64,000 bases of DNA, from NCBI RefSeq assembly GCF_002858715.1, contig NZ_PJZH01000008.1:1-64000 (forward strand). Direction: 5' to 3'. Every line of letters starts with the position of its first letter. The stretch's first letter is position 1. This DNA comes from Chimaeribacter coloradensis. GTDB lineage: Bacteria; Pseudomonadota; Gammaproteobacteria; Enterobacterales; Enterobacteriaceae. Below the pieces are notes generated by a model, which saw nothing but the letters and a program-made list of their open reading frames with translations, was not told the DNA's origin and searched no databases. The position numbers and the translations under genes are program-made. Positions 49,430-58,239 of this stretch are shown here, piece by piece.

Positions 49430-50263
49430 TTAATTCAGGTGCAGGACTTTTTCCAGGAATTCACGCGTGCGGGTTTCACGCGGGTGGGTAAATAACGCCT
49501 CCGGGTGGCCCTGCTCAACAATTCTGCCGTTGGCACAAAAGACCACGCGTGAGGCGATATTCCGGGCGAAGTGCATGTCATGGGTGACAATAATCATCGC
49601 CATTTTTTGCTCGGCCAGTTGCATCATCACACTCTGCACTTCCGTGACCATTTCCGGGTCAAGGGCGGAGGTGACCTCATCGAACAGCATCAGCTCAGGC
49701 TCCAGCATCAGCGCGCGCGCAATGGCCACGCGCTGCTTCTGGCCGCCGGAGAGCTGGCTGGGGTAGGCGTGTAATTTGCTCTCCAGGCCAAAGCGCGCCA
49801 GCAATGCCCGGGCTTTCTCCGTCGCCACCCGTTTCTCCATCTTATTGACTTTCACCGGGGCCAGGATCAGGTTCTGTAAAATAGAGAGGTGGGGGAACAG
49901 GGTATAATGCTGGAAGACCATGCCAATCTTTTTCTGGATAGTGCTGTCCAGGATTTTGGCGCGTTTATCCTTATCCCCTACGATATAGTCCTGCTTCTGG
50001 AAATGGATGGTGCCGCCCTGAATTCCCTCCAGGCCCATCAGCACCCGCAATAATGAACTTTTCCCGCTGCCGCTCGGGCCGATAATGACCAGGCGGTCAT
50101 CATTTTTCATCGAAAGCGTGAAATCATTCATGACGACCAATTCGCCGTAGGCTTTATTCACGTTATTGAGCTGAATAAAACTGCCTTTATGGTAATCATT
50201 AATATATATCGGTGCTTCAGGTTGCAGGCGGGCAGAGGCCGCCAGGGTATGTGAGGCATTCAT
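49430..50263 (-). CDS. Polar amino acid ABC ATPase (GlnQ/HisP type)
   Basis: The 277-residue ATPase has Walker A GPSGSGKSS, the signature LSGGQKQRVAIARAL, Walker B LMLFDEVTSALDPE and the switch His in IIVTHDMHFA. An N-terminal extension of about 30 residues precedes the usual start. GGAG lies before the ATG at 50263. It energises the two permeases encoded directly downstream. Confidence 0.93.
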   Translation of the reverse strand: MNASHTLAASARLQPEAPIYINDYHKGSFIQLNNVNKAYGELVVMNDFTLSMKNDDRLVIIGPSGSGKSSLLRVLMGLEGIQGGTIHFQKQDYIVGDKDKRAKILDSTIQKKIGMVFQHYTLFPHLSILQNLILAPVKVNKMEKRVATEKARALLARFGLESKLHAYPSQLSGGQKQRVAIARALMLEPELMLFDEVTSALDPEMVTEVQSVMMQLAEQKMAMIIVTHDMHFARNIASRVVFCANGRIVEQGHPEALFTHPRETRTREFLEKVLHLN

Positions 50264-50314
50264 GGTTAGTTCTCCGCTGTGTGCACAGGGCACAGGGGTG
50301 AATAAAGGGCAGAA

Positions 50315-51160
50315 TTACTGCGCGCCGGCTTTGCCCGCGTTGGCCTGGAGTGAGGCTTTGTTAACCAGCGCATCGATGTCGCCGGTGGCGCGGCGCTGGG
50401 TCAGGTAGATGTTCAGGACGTTCATGTCCGCTTCAGAGACGGCGCGCGGCAAGGCGAACGACACACCCTGCTTGGTCAGCGCCGGGGAAGGCAGCACCTC
50501 TTTGGCCCAGTCCGGGTTGGCGACGGCAAACAGGTGGTTGGTATCGCTGGCGTCCACCAGCACATCGGCGCGGCGGGCCATCAGCGCGAGGCGGGTTTCA
50601 TCATTGCCGGGCAGGCGCATAATTTTGGCTTTTTTCACCACGCCGCTGATCGCTTTGTCCTGCGCCGTCCCTGACATCACGGCAAAAGTGACCCCCTCTT
50701 TGTCGTAATCGGCGATCTTATTCCCTGCGCCGCTCAGTTTGGGGTTCGCTTTATTCACCAGCAGGGAAAGCTGGTAATCCTGCGCCGGTGCCGAGAAGCC
50801 GATCGCCAGGGCGCGTTCCGGCGTCTGGTTGAGCGCCATTGCCATGTCCCATTTGTCACTCTGCAAACCGGCGACCAGCGTATCCCAGCTGGCATCCACA
50901 AACTGCACTTTCACTTTGAGGACGTTCTGCCCGAAATCGCGGCACAGCTCGGCGAAATAGCCGCTGTACTCGCCCGATTTCGGATCGCGCATCACGTAAG
51001 GGGCGGCGACAGCCGCGCCGCAGCGCAGCACCCCTTTCTGCTGGATCGTCTGCCAGTAGTTGTCGGCAGCCTGCGCCATGCAGGCGGAGGTTAAGAGTGC
51101 CGCGCCGATGGCGATATGACAGGTGATTTTCTTCATCCCGGATAAACAAACACTGACCAT
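50315..51160 (-). CDS. ABC transporter amino-acid-binding protein, first gene of hydroxyproline operon
   Basis: The 281-residue protein has a signal peptide (hydrophobic IAIGAALLTSACMAQA, cleavage about residue 32) and the type II periplasmic-binding fold of polar amino acid binders: GVLRCGAAVAAPYVMRDPKSG, YFAELCRDFG, WDMAMALNQTPERALAIGFS. The ATG at 51160 is used because GAGGT precedes it. As the first gene of the minus-strand operon it sets the promoter region at 51161-51369. The ligand is inferred to be hydroxyproline. Confidence 0.9.
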   Translation of the reverse strand: MVSVCLSGMKKITCHIAIGAALLTSACMAQAADNYWQTIQQKGVLRCGAAVAAPYVMRDPKSGEYSGYFAELCRDFGQNVLKVKVQFVDASWDTLVAGLQSDKWDMAMALNQTPERALAIGFSAPAQDYQLSLLVNKANPKLSGAGNKIADYDKEGVTFAVMSGTAQDKAISGVVKKAKIMRLPGNDETRLALMARRADVLVDASDTNHLFAVANPDWAKEVLPSPALTKQGVSFALPRAVSEADMNVLNIYLTQRRATGDIDALVNKASLQANAGKAGAQ

Positions 51161-51223
51161 AGTGACCTCGTCCAAACGTTGATGTTGCGACAGAAGCAGA
51201 CAGCGGGGTTAACTACCGCATGA

Positions 51224-51243
51224 TGTATGCAATTTTGTATGCA
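51224..51243. promoter_or_regulatory. Direct repeats upstream of the operon, candidate GntR operator
   Basis: Two copies of TGTATGCA (51224-51231 and 51236-51243), 12 bases apart, lie 64 bases upstream of the binding-protein start. FadR-subgroup GntR proteins often use GTATNNAC-like half-sites. Assignment is positional. Confidence 0.4.
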
Positions 51244-51369
51244 GAAGCAATGTGAGAATAGAAGCACAAATTTAACAAAGTCAACCAATACGATTTACTT
51301 ATGAGCAAACTTTGAAGCCGATCGCGCACGGGCTGTGATCAGCTTCAAAGATTGGTAACAGGCGGGGGA

Positions 51370-52290
51370 TCACGAGGAAAGAGCGGAGAGAAAAAATTCC
51401 AGGATGGCGTTCGGGCGGCGGCCCTTGCGGGTCACGGCGGCGATGCTGCTGCGGTAATGGAGCCGTTCAGGGGCGATCGCCCGCATCATGTTTTTCCCGA
51501 TCCACTGTGACGCATAGTGGTCGGGCAGGAAGCCGATAAAGCGGCCGGTCAGAATCAAAAAGGCGATCCCTTCGCGGTCAGAGGCGGTGGCGGTGCAGTG
51601 CAACATCTGGTGCATGCCGATGGTCTCCGCCGTCATGCGGAAACTGGGGGCGACCGCATCATAGGCCGCCAGGTGTTCGTCGTTGCTGTCATCCCCACAG
51701 GCAAACAGCGGGTGCTTGCTGCTGCAGTAAAGGTATGATTTTTCTTCATATAAGCGGATGTAATCCAGCCCTGAGACCGGGGAGGTCAACGGCAGCGCGC
51801 CGACGTGGAGCCGCCCGTCCATCAGGCCGCGCTCGATTTCTGCGGCGGTGCTCATGCTGAGGTTGATGCGGATCTCCGGGCCTTTTTCGCGCAGCATCTC
51901 CAGGGCGTTGGTGATCTGCATCATCGGCTGGGTCACCAGATTATTGATGATGCCGATGTTAAATTCCCCGCGCAGCTGCCGGTGCATCTGGTTCACCTGT
52001 TGACGGAACGTCTCTACCGCCGCCATCAGCGTGTCACTGTGCCGCAGGATGTCACGCCCCTCGTCAGTCAGGGCAAAGCCTGCCCGCCCGCGCTGGCACA
52101 GGCGCATGCCCAGCCGCTTCTCCAGGTCGCTCATGTGCAGGCTGATGGCTGACCGCGTGATCCCCAGCAGGCTTTCAGCGGCGGAGAAGCTGCCGCAGTC
52201 GGCCACGATTTTAAAAATCCGTAACAGTTTCAGGTCGAAATCCGTCACCTGCGCCAGCGATTTGTTTTTCATATAGGTGAGTTTTTCCAT
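51370..52290 (-). CDS. LysR-type regulator of beta-alanine-type transaminase genes
   Basis: The protein of about 306 residues has a helix-turn-helix in IVADCGSFSAAESLLGITRSAIS and an effector domain with LRGEFNIGIINNLVTQP and GRLHVGALPL. It is divergent from the class III transaminase gene and most likely activates it and the following semialdehyde dehydrogenase gene. The start is uncertain: ATGs at 52272, 52290 and 52314 are in frame and none has a good ribosome site. Confidence 0.87.
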   Translation of the reverse strand: MEKLTYMKNKSLAQVTDFDLKLLRIFKIVADCGSFSAAESLLGITRSAISLHMSDLEKRLGMRLCQRGRAGFALTDEGRDILRHSDTLMAAVETFRQQVNQMHRQLRGEFNIGIINNLVTQPMMQITNALEMLREKGPEIRINLSMSTAAEIERGLMDGRLHVGALPLTSPVSGLDYIRLYEEKSYLYCSSKHPLFACGDDSNDEHLAAYDAVAPSFRMTAETIGMHQMLHCTATASDREGIAFLILTGRFIGFLPDHYASQWIGKNMMRAIAPERLHYRSSIAAVTRKGRRPNAILEFFLSALSS

Positions 52291-52370
52291 AACTAATGTT
52301 GCGTTTATTAGCATTTAACTTAACAACCCCCTGAATGCAAACTCTTCCTACACCCTGTGGAGGAATAACC

Positions 52371-53702
52371 ATGTCTGACGCCGTGAACACTGCATCCCTG
52401 AATTTAAAAGCGCACTGGATGCCCTTCAGTGCCAACCGTAACTTCCACCGTGACCCGCGTTTCATTGTGGCGGCCCAGGGCCGCTGGCTGACGGATGATA
52501 AAGGCCGCCAGATTTTTGACAGCCTCTCCGGGCTGTGGACCTGCGGCGCGGGCCACACCCGCAGCGAAATCCAGGCCGCTGTCTCGCGGCAGCTCGGCAC
52601 GCTGGATTACTCTCCCGGCTTCCAGTTCGGCCACCCGCTCTCTTTCCAGCTGGCGGATGAGATCGCCCGGCGGATGCCCGGCGACCTGAACCACGTCTTC
52701 TTCACCGGCTCAGGCTCTGAATCAGCGGATACCGCCGTCAAAATAGCGCGCGCCTACTGGCGTGCCAAAGGCCAACCCGCAAAAACCAAGCTGATTGGCC
52801 GCGCGCGCGGCTACCACGGCGTCAACATCGCCGGCACCAGCCTGGGCGGCATTGGCGGCAACCGTAAAATGTTCGGCCAGTTTATGGATGTGGACCACCT
52901 GCCCCACACGCTGCAACCGGGCATGGCCTTCACCCCCGGCATGGCGGAAACCGGCGGCGTGGCGCTGGCGGATGAGATGCTCAAGCTGATTGAGCTGCAC
53001 GATGCCTCGAATATCGCGGCGCTGATTGTGGAGCCGCTCTCCGGCTCGGCCGGGGCGATTATCCCGCCGCAGGGCTACTTACAGCGGCTGCGCGAGATCT
53101 GCACACAACACAATATCTTGCTGATTTTTGATGAGGTCATCACCGGCTTCGGGCGCATGGGCCGCTGGAGCGGCGCCGAGTATTTTGGCGTGACGCCGGA
53201 CATCCTGAACTTCGCCAAACAGATCACCAACGGGGCGATCCCGCTGGGCGGCGTGGTTGCCAGCAGTGAGATCTACAACACCTTTATGGCGCAGCCGCTG
53301 CCTGAACACATGGTGGAGTTCGGCCACGGTTACACCTACTCGGCCCACCCGGTGGCGTGCGCGGCGGCGCTGGCGACGCTCGGCCTGCTGGAGCAGGAGT
53401 CGCTGATTGCCCAGTCCGCCGACCTCGCCCCCTGTTTTGAAACCACGCTGCATGGCCTGCGGGGCTGCCCGAACGTGGCGGACATCCGCAACTGCGGCCT
53501 GGTCGGTGCCATCCAGCTGACGCCACGCGAAGGCGATGCGGCCGTCCGGCCGTTTGAGGCCGGAATGGCGCTGTGGAAAGCCGGGTTCTATGTGCGCTTT
53601 GGCGGTGACACGCTGCAATTTGGCCCGATGTTCAATACCACACCGGCTGAACTGGATCGCCTGTTCGACGCCGTGGGCGACGCCCTGCACCACATTCATT
53701 AA
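52371..53702 (+). CDS. Class III omega-amino acid:pyruvate transaminase (beta-alanine type)
   Basis: The 443-residue PLP enzyme matches omega-amino acid transaminases: HWMPFSANRNFHRDPRFIV at the start, SGLWTCGAGH, FFTGSGSESADTA, the Asp in LIFDEVITGFGRMG and the PLP-Lys in LNFAKQITNGAIPLGG. Such enzymes move the amino group of beta-alanine or other omega-amines to pyruvate, giving malonate semialdehyde, which the next gene can oxidise. GGAGGA lies upstream of the ATG at 52371. It forms a two-gene operon, 10 bases from the dehydrogenase. Confidence 0.92.
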   Translation: MSDAVNTASLNLKAHWMPFSANRNFHRDPRFIVAAQGRWLTDDKGRQIFDSLSGLWTCGAGHTRSEIQAAVSRQLGTLDYSPGFQFGHPLSFQLADEIARRMPGDLNHVFFTGSGSESADTAVKIARAYWRAKGQPAKTKLIGRARGYHGVNIAGTSLGGIGGNRKMFGQFMDVDHLPHTLQPGMAFTPGMAETGGVALADEMLKLIELHDASNIAALIVEPLSGSAGAIIPPQGYLQRLREICTQHNILLIFDEVITGFGRMGRWSGAEYFGVTPDILNFAKQITNGAIPLGGVVASSEIYNTFMAQPLPEHMVEFGHGYTYSAHPVACAAALATLGLLEQESLIAQSADLAPCFETTLHGLRGCPNVADIRNCGLVGAIQLTPREGDAAVRPFEAGMALWKAGFYVRFGGDTLQFGPMFNTTPAELDRLFDAVGDALHHIH

Positions 53703-53712
53703 GGAGACGGTT

Positions 53713-55209
53713 ATGACGACAATTACCCATTTGATCAACGGCGAGATGCGCGCCCCGGATGGCCGCACCAGCCGCGTATTCAACCCCGCCACCGGCGAGG
53801 CGATCCGCCAGGTGGGGCTGGCCAGCACGGCGACCGTCCAGGCGGCGATCGCCGCCGCCAAAGCGGCCCTGCCCGCCTGGCGTAACCTGCCCCCGGCGAA
53901 ACGCGCCCAGGTATTGTTCCGCTTCAAGCAGTTGCTGGAGGCCAATGAGCAGGAGATTGTGCGGCTTATCAGCGAAGAGCACGGCAAAACCCCGGAGGAC
54001 GCCGCAGGCGAACTCAAGCGCGGTATTGAGAATGTGGAGTATGCCTCGGCCGCGCCGGAACTCCTGAAAGGCGAGTACAGCCGCAATGCCGGGCCGGACA
54101 TCGATTCCTGGAGCGATTTCCACGCGGTGGGCGTGGTAGCAGGCATCACGCCCTTTAACTTCCCGGCGATGGTGCCGCTGTGGATGTACCCGCTGGCAAT
54201 CGCCTGCGGCAACACCTTTGTGCTCAAACCCTCCGAGCGCGACCCCAGTTCGACGCTGCTGATCGCCTCCCTGTTCCAGCAGGCGGGCCTGCCGCCGGGG
54301 GTGCTGAATGTGGTCAACGGCGACAAAGAGGCGGTGGATGCGCTGATCGACAGCCCGGATGTGAAAGCCATCAGCTTCGTCGGCTCCACCCCGGTGGCGG
54401 AGTATATCTACAGCGAAGGCACCCGCCGCGGCAAACGCGTGCAGGCGCTGGGCGGCGCGAAAAACCATGCGGTGGTAATGCCGGATGCCGATCTGGATAA
54501 CGCCGTCAGCGCCCTGATGGGCGCAGCCTATGGCTCCTGTGGCGAGCGCTGTATGGCGATTTCGGTCGCGGTATGCGTGGGGGATGCGGTGGCCGATGCG
54601 CTGATCGCCAGGCTCTCCCCGAAAATCACCGCCCTGAAAGTAGGGGCCGGGACGCAATGCGGCCTGGATATGGGGCCGCTGGTGACCGCCGCCCACCGTG
54701 ATAAGGTGGCCGGTTACATCGACGACGGCGTCGCGGCAGGGGCGAAACTGGTGGTTGATGGCCGGAACCTGCGCGTTGACGGCTATGAAAACGGCTTCTT
54801 CCTCGGCGGCTGCCTGTTTGACCGCGTCACACCGGCGATGCGCATCTATAAAGAGGAGATTTTCGGCCCGGTGCTGTGCGTGGTGCGTGCTGCCTCGCTT
54901 GAGGAAGCGATCGCCCTGATTAACCAGCATGAGTACGGCAACGGCACCTGCATTTTCACCCGTGACGGTGAGGCGGCCAGGCGTTTCGGCAATGAGATCG
55001 AGGCCGGAATGGTCGGCGTCAACGTGCCCCTGCCCGTCCCGGTGGCGTTCCACAGCTTTGGCGGCTGGAAACGCTCGCTGTTTGGTGACCTGCACGCCTA
55101 CGGCCCGGATGGTGTGCGCTTCTATACCCGCCGCAAGACGATCACCCAGCGCTGGCCTGCCCGCCAGACGCAGGACGTGGCCCAGTTCGCCTTCCCGAGC
55201 CACCAGTAA
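53713..55209 (+). CDS. mmsA: Methylmalonate/malonate semialdehyde dehydrogenase (CoA-acylating), MmsA type
   Basis: The 498-residue enzyme has MmsA-family motifs: PFNFPAMVPLWMYPLAIACG, VGSTPVAEYIY, GGAKNHAVVMPDAD (instead of ELGGK) and the catalytic Cys in YGSCGERCMAIS. It converts (methyl)malonate semialdehyde, NAD and CoA to acetyl- or propionyl-CoA and CO2. With the transaminase it completes beta-alanine breakdown. AAGGAG precedes ATG 53713; the longer open frame overlaps the transaminase and is not used. A strong hairpin follows its stop. Confidence 0.94.
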   Translation: MTTITHLINGEMRAPDGRTSRVFNPATGEAIRQVGLASTATVQAAIAAAKAALPAWRNLPPAKRAQVLFRFKQLLEANEQEIVRLISEEHGKTPEDAAGELKRGIENVEYASAAPELLKGEYSRNAGPDIDSWSDFHAVGVVAGITPFNFPAMVPLWMYPLAIACGNTFVLKPSERDPSSTLLIASLFQQAGLPPGVLNVVNGDKEAVDALIDSPDVKAISFVGSTPVAEYIYSEGTRRGKRVQALGGAKNHAVVMPDADLDNAVSALMGAAYGSCGERCMAISVAVCVGDAVADALIARLSPKITALKVGAGTQCGLDMGPLVTAAHRDKVAGYIDDGVAAGAKLVVDGRNLRVDGYENGFFLGGCLFDRVTPAMRIYKEEIFGPVLCVVRAASLEEAIALINQHEYGNGTCIFTRDGEAARRFGNEIEAGMVGVNVPLPVPVAFHSFGGWKRSLFGDLHAYGPDGVRFYTRRKTITQRWPARQTQDVAQFAFPSHQ

Positions 55210-55214
55210 CCTGC

Positions 55215-55245
55215 GGCCCCGCACCGGCTTGCCCGGTGCGGGGCC
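55215..55245 (+). terminator. Terminator after mmsA
   Basis: A perfect 13-pair GC-rich stem (GGCCCCGCACCGG with its complement) and a 5-base loop lies six bases past the mmsA stop and just before the end of the converging SDR gene. Confidence 0.8.
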
Positions 55246-55257
55246 ACGCCTTGTCAC

Positions 55258-55854
55258 TTACCAGACGCGGTACACCTTCCCGTTATCGATCCCTTCCAGG
55301 CTGCGCCGGTAAGCCAGCGCGACGCGGCTGGCCGCGGCGCTCTCGAACCCCGGAAAGAACGGGCCATATTTGTCCAGCGCCTCGGTCAGTACCGTCGGGC
55401 TGACGGCGTTAATCCGCTGCCCCGGCAGCTCGTTCGCTGCCGCCAGCACAAACCCTTCCAGCGCGGCATTCACCGCCGTGGCGTTGACGCCGGTGCGGAT
55501 CGGGTGCTGAGTCAGGATGCCGGTGGTCAGGGTGAACGACCCGCCGCGGTTCAGGTAGTGCTGGCCAATCAGCACCAGCCTGACCTGCCCCATCAGTTTG
55601 TCCTGCAACCCCTGGTTGAACTGGGCGCTGGTCATCTCACTTAACGGGCCAAAATGCACGCTGCCGGTGGCAGAGATGATCGCATCGACTTTGCCGGTCT
55701 GCGTAAAAAGCTGCTGGACGCTGGCGTCGTCCGTGAGATCCGCCTGCACATCCCCCCGCGTTTTGCCCACGCGGATAATGTCATGGTCACGGCCAAGCTC
55801 GTCGACAATGGCGCGCCCCACGGTGCCGCCTGCCCCTATTACCATCACTTTCAT
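55258..55854 (-). CDS. Short-chain dehydrogenase-like NAD(P)-binding protein
   Basis: The 198-residue short Rossmann protein begins MVIGAGGTVGRAIVDELG, has SATGSVHFGPLSEM and the C-terminal INAVSPTVLTEAL. The classical Tyr-x3-Lys is replaced by the region NATAVNAALEG, as in the YwnB/CsgA-like short SDR group, so catalytic activity is uncertain. Start 55854 fits the family; longer frames are antisense to the LysR gene. It is divergent from that LysR gene. Confidence 0.82.
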   Translation of the reverse strand: MKVMVIGAGGTVGRAIVDELGRDHDIIRVGKTRGDVQADLTDDASVQQLFTQTGKVDAIISATGSVHFGPLSEMTSAQFNQGLQDKLMGQVRLVLIGQHYLNRGGSFTLTTGILTQHPIRTGVNATAVNAALEGFVLAAANELPGQRINAVSPTVLTEALDKYGPFFPGFESAAASRVALAYRRSLEGIDNGKVYRVW

Positions 55855-55957
55855 TGCGCTCTCCTGATGAGTGTTAACCAAACCCCATACTGACGCATTG
55901 TCATGAGGCGGAAAACGGACTAATTCTTTACTCATCCCAAACCAAAAGTTAGGAATC

Positions 55958-56860
55958 ATGAATAAGACGCGCTGGATGGAAATTTTTGTGGCCGTGGTGG
56001 AAAGCGGCAGTTTCAGTGAGGCGGCCAGACAGCTCTCCCTGTCTGCCGTGATGGTAGGCAAAGCCGTGGCGCAGACCGAAGCGTATCTGCAGACCCGTTT
56101 GTTGCAGCGTAACACCCGCAACCAGACGCTGACGGAGGCGGGCAAAGCCTGGTATGAGGAGAGTCTGCAGGTGCTCGCTGCCCTGCACAACGCGGAGAGC
56201 CGCATCGAGAGCCTGCGGCGCTTCCCGGCGGGCAGCCTGCGCATCAGCGCTGCCGCCACACTGGGGAGCTGCCTGGTCGCTACCCTGTGCAGCGAGTTCC
56301 AGCAGCAGTTCCCGGACGTGCATATCGAGCTGGAGCTGAGCGACCGCTTCGTGGATGTGATCGCCGAAGGGTTTGATTTTGTGTTCCGGGTAGGGGCGCT
56401 GCCCGCCGACATGCCGCTGGTGGCCCAGCCGCTTGGCGAGTACCGGATGGTGATCGCCGCCTCCCCGGCCTACCTTGAACGCCACGGCGCGCCGCAAACC
56501 CTGGCGGAACTCGCCTCACACCGCTGCCTGCGTTACAGCAACTGGAACAAACAGAACGCCTGGCGGCGCGGTGATGCGCTGCTCTGGCCGGAGAGCGTGA
56601 CCTTCAGCTGCAATGACGGGCAGGCGTTACGGCTGGCGGCCCTCGCCGGCGCGGGCCTGATCCTCCAGCCCCGGCTGCTGCTGGCGGACGACATCGCCGC
56701 AGGCCGGCTGGTCTCCTTGCTCGAAGAGGAATTGCCCGCACCGCGCCCTGTGCATCTGCTGTGGCGACAGGACCTGCACCACAGCGCGAAGCACCGCAGC
56801 TTCCTGGCATGGATAAGCGACCGGGATCTGTCCGTGTTGAATCTCCAGGCCGGGGCGTAG
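55958..56860 (+). CDS. LysR-type regulator, divergent from SDR
   Basis: The 300-residue protein has the helix-turn-helix VVESGSFSEAARQLSLSAVMVGKA and RNTRNQTLTEAGKAWYE, and an effector domain with AGSLRISAAATLGSCLVATL and DFVFRVGALP. GGAATC precedes the ATG. It likely regulates the SDR gene 100 bases away. Confidence 0.9.
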   Translation: MNKTRWMEIFVAVVESGSFSEAARQLSLSAVMVGKAVAQTEAYLQTRLLQRNTRNQTLTEAGKAWYEESLQVLAALHNAESRIESLRRFPAGSLRISAAATLGSCLVATLCSEFQQQFPDVHIELELSDRFVDVIAEGFDFVFRVGALPADMPLVAQPLGEYRMVIAASPAYLERHGAPQTLAELASHRCLRYSNWNKQNAWRRGDALLWPESVTFSCNDGQALRLAALAGAGLILQPRLLLADDIAAGRLVSLLEEELPAPRPVHLLWRQDLHHSAKHRSFLAWISDRDLSVLNLQAGA

Positions 56861-56886
56861 GATAAGAACAGCCCCGTTTGTGTAAC

Positions 56887-56911
56887 GCTCCCTGTAACCT
56901 GGGCAGGGAGC
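56887..56911 (+). terminator. Hairpin after the LysR gene
   Basis: GCTCCCTG...CAGGGAGC with a 9-base loop sits between the LysR stop and the converging VirK-like gene. The T run is weak. Confidence 0.6.
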
Positions 56912-56936
56912 ACAGTATTAAGATGCAACTGAGTGA

Positions 56937-57884
56937 TTAACGGATAGCTGAAAGAATCTGGGCGCTGATAGTATCAATCAACTCAAAACGGCGGCGATAT
57001 TCCGCTCGCTTTTTACTGGCTACTTCTTCAAGGTTCTTTCTTTGCGATGAGGAAGGCAACAGGTAATAGCCATCTCCCGTGGGGATACCGCCGGACATTT
57101 CCCAGAATGAGTCGTAATCAGCGTGCATATACTGTTTCCGGTTGGCATAACGGAGTGACTGATAAACATGGGCGTCATTAGCTACCGCATAAATTGACTG
57201 CACATTAAAATATTTTGCCACCACCATTAAAGATTCCAATACGACCCGCTTAGGGAATAACCCATGAAAACCTTTCGTCGCCTGCTGAATATTCTCCTGG
57301 GCATTTACGCCGTTCGGCCCCTGCAACCCGCCGATAATCAACGCGTTTTCGCCTTTCCGTTGGCACAATGTAAATGATAATTCGGCCAGCATCTGCCCGT
57401 TCTGGCGCCGCAGAATCAAGCTGGCTTCCCCTTCACGATCCAGTTTATAGGTTGACACCAAGGTCAGAAGATAGGTCTGCTCATCTTTTCCCTCGAACGC
57501 CGCCAGACAAAGTCCCTCTGCGCTAAGATGCGTCCGGAATCTTGACATGCCTAGCAGGGCCGTCACTGTAGTGTAATGGTGAATGATCGCATCAACGCCT
57601 TCACGCCGGCTTACCCTGTTACTGAGATACGGGCGGTGAATACGGCACGGTAGCCTCGGCTGTGAAAGAAGCAACTCTTTATAAGCCTGATGCCCTGCAA
57701 TCATTTTCAACAACTTAAATGTCAGGCCGGGCATTAACATAGTACGCAGAAAAAACTTATTCCTGAAATGGGCTGAGTCCCAGAAGTGATGGGGACGGCA
57801 ATTCCCCCAAAAAAGCGAAAGGTAGAGGCCAAACGGTGTGGCCGGGAAGTGAGGAATAAATTTTTCATTTAAAATCTGCGTCAT
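56937..57884 (-). CDS. VirK/YbjX family protein (DUF535)
   Basis: The 315-residue protein fits the VirK/YbjX family: FRNKFFLRTMLMPG, EGLCLAAFEGKDEQTYLLTL, GLQGPNGVNAQENIQQATK, the HGLFPKRVVLESLMVVAK block and DSFWEMSGG. In Salmonella and Shigella VirK/YbjX affects outer membrane integrity, antimicrobial-peptide resistance and IcsA; the activity is unknown. In Salmonella virK neighbours mig-14, and a Mig-14-like gene lies 3 kb away here. The local sequence is AT-richer than the preceding operons. Confidence 0.9.
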   Translation of the reverse strand: MTQILNEKFIPHFPATPFGLYLSLFWGNCRPHHFWDSAHFRNKFFLRTMLMPGLTFKLLKMIAGHQAYKELLLSQPRLPCRIHRPYLSNRVSRREGVDAIIHHYTTVTALLGMSRFRTHLSAEGLCLAAFEGKDEQTYLLTLVSTYKLDREGEASLILRRQNGQMLAELSFTLCQRKGENALIIGGLQGPNGVNAQENIQQATKGFHGLFPKRVVLESLMVVAKYFNVQSIYAVANDAHVYQSLRYANRKQYMHADYDSFWEMSGGIPTGDGYYLLPSSSQRKNLEEVASKKRAEYRRRFELIDTISAQILSAIR

Positions 57885-58239
57885 GATGTCTGCCTTGGTG
57901 CTTTTTATAACGAATGCAGGTGTCGAATTAACACGCTCTTTTCTTCAAAAGAGGAAAGTACAGGCTAAACAGAAAGGGTTGAATTACCCTGTGAGTCACT
58001 GTACCAGGGCAGTGTACGCCTTATTTATCAATCGACTGTCAATGAATAATCAATAAATCAATTAGAAAAGGTTTTTTATTAATTCGTTTAAGTTTTGGAT
58101 AGGTTGTATGAAAGAGCAATATGCTATGAACCGAAAGGGATATACGCCATGACCAGAAGGGGATACAGGTAAGAAAAGCGGGCTGGGTGAAAAATCAAGC
58201 GGCCTGTGAAGAAGGCCGCGAGTGGATTTTAATCAAGCT
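57885..58239. other. Non-coding AT-rich gap
   Basis: This 355-base gap lies upstream of virK and downstream of the MipA gene. The hairpin GCGGCC...GGCCGC near 58200-58219 probably ends the minus-strand MipA transcript. The rest likely holds the virK promoter. No gene was seen. Confidence 0.45.

Noticed and set aside
53079-54389. 436-codon open frame antisense to the transaminase and mmsA
   Set aside because: No recognisable protein family; crosses two clear genes on the other strand.
53632-55257. 541-codon open frame antisense to mmsA
   Set aside because: It exactly mirrors the dehydrogenase gene and reads as low-complexity His/Arg/Ala sequence; caused by high GC codon bias.
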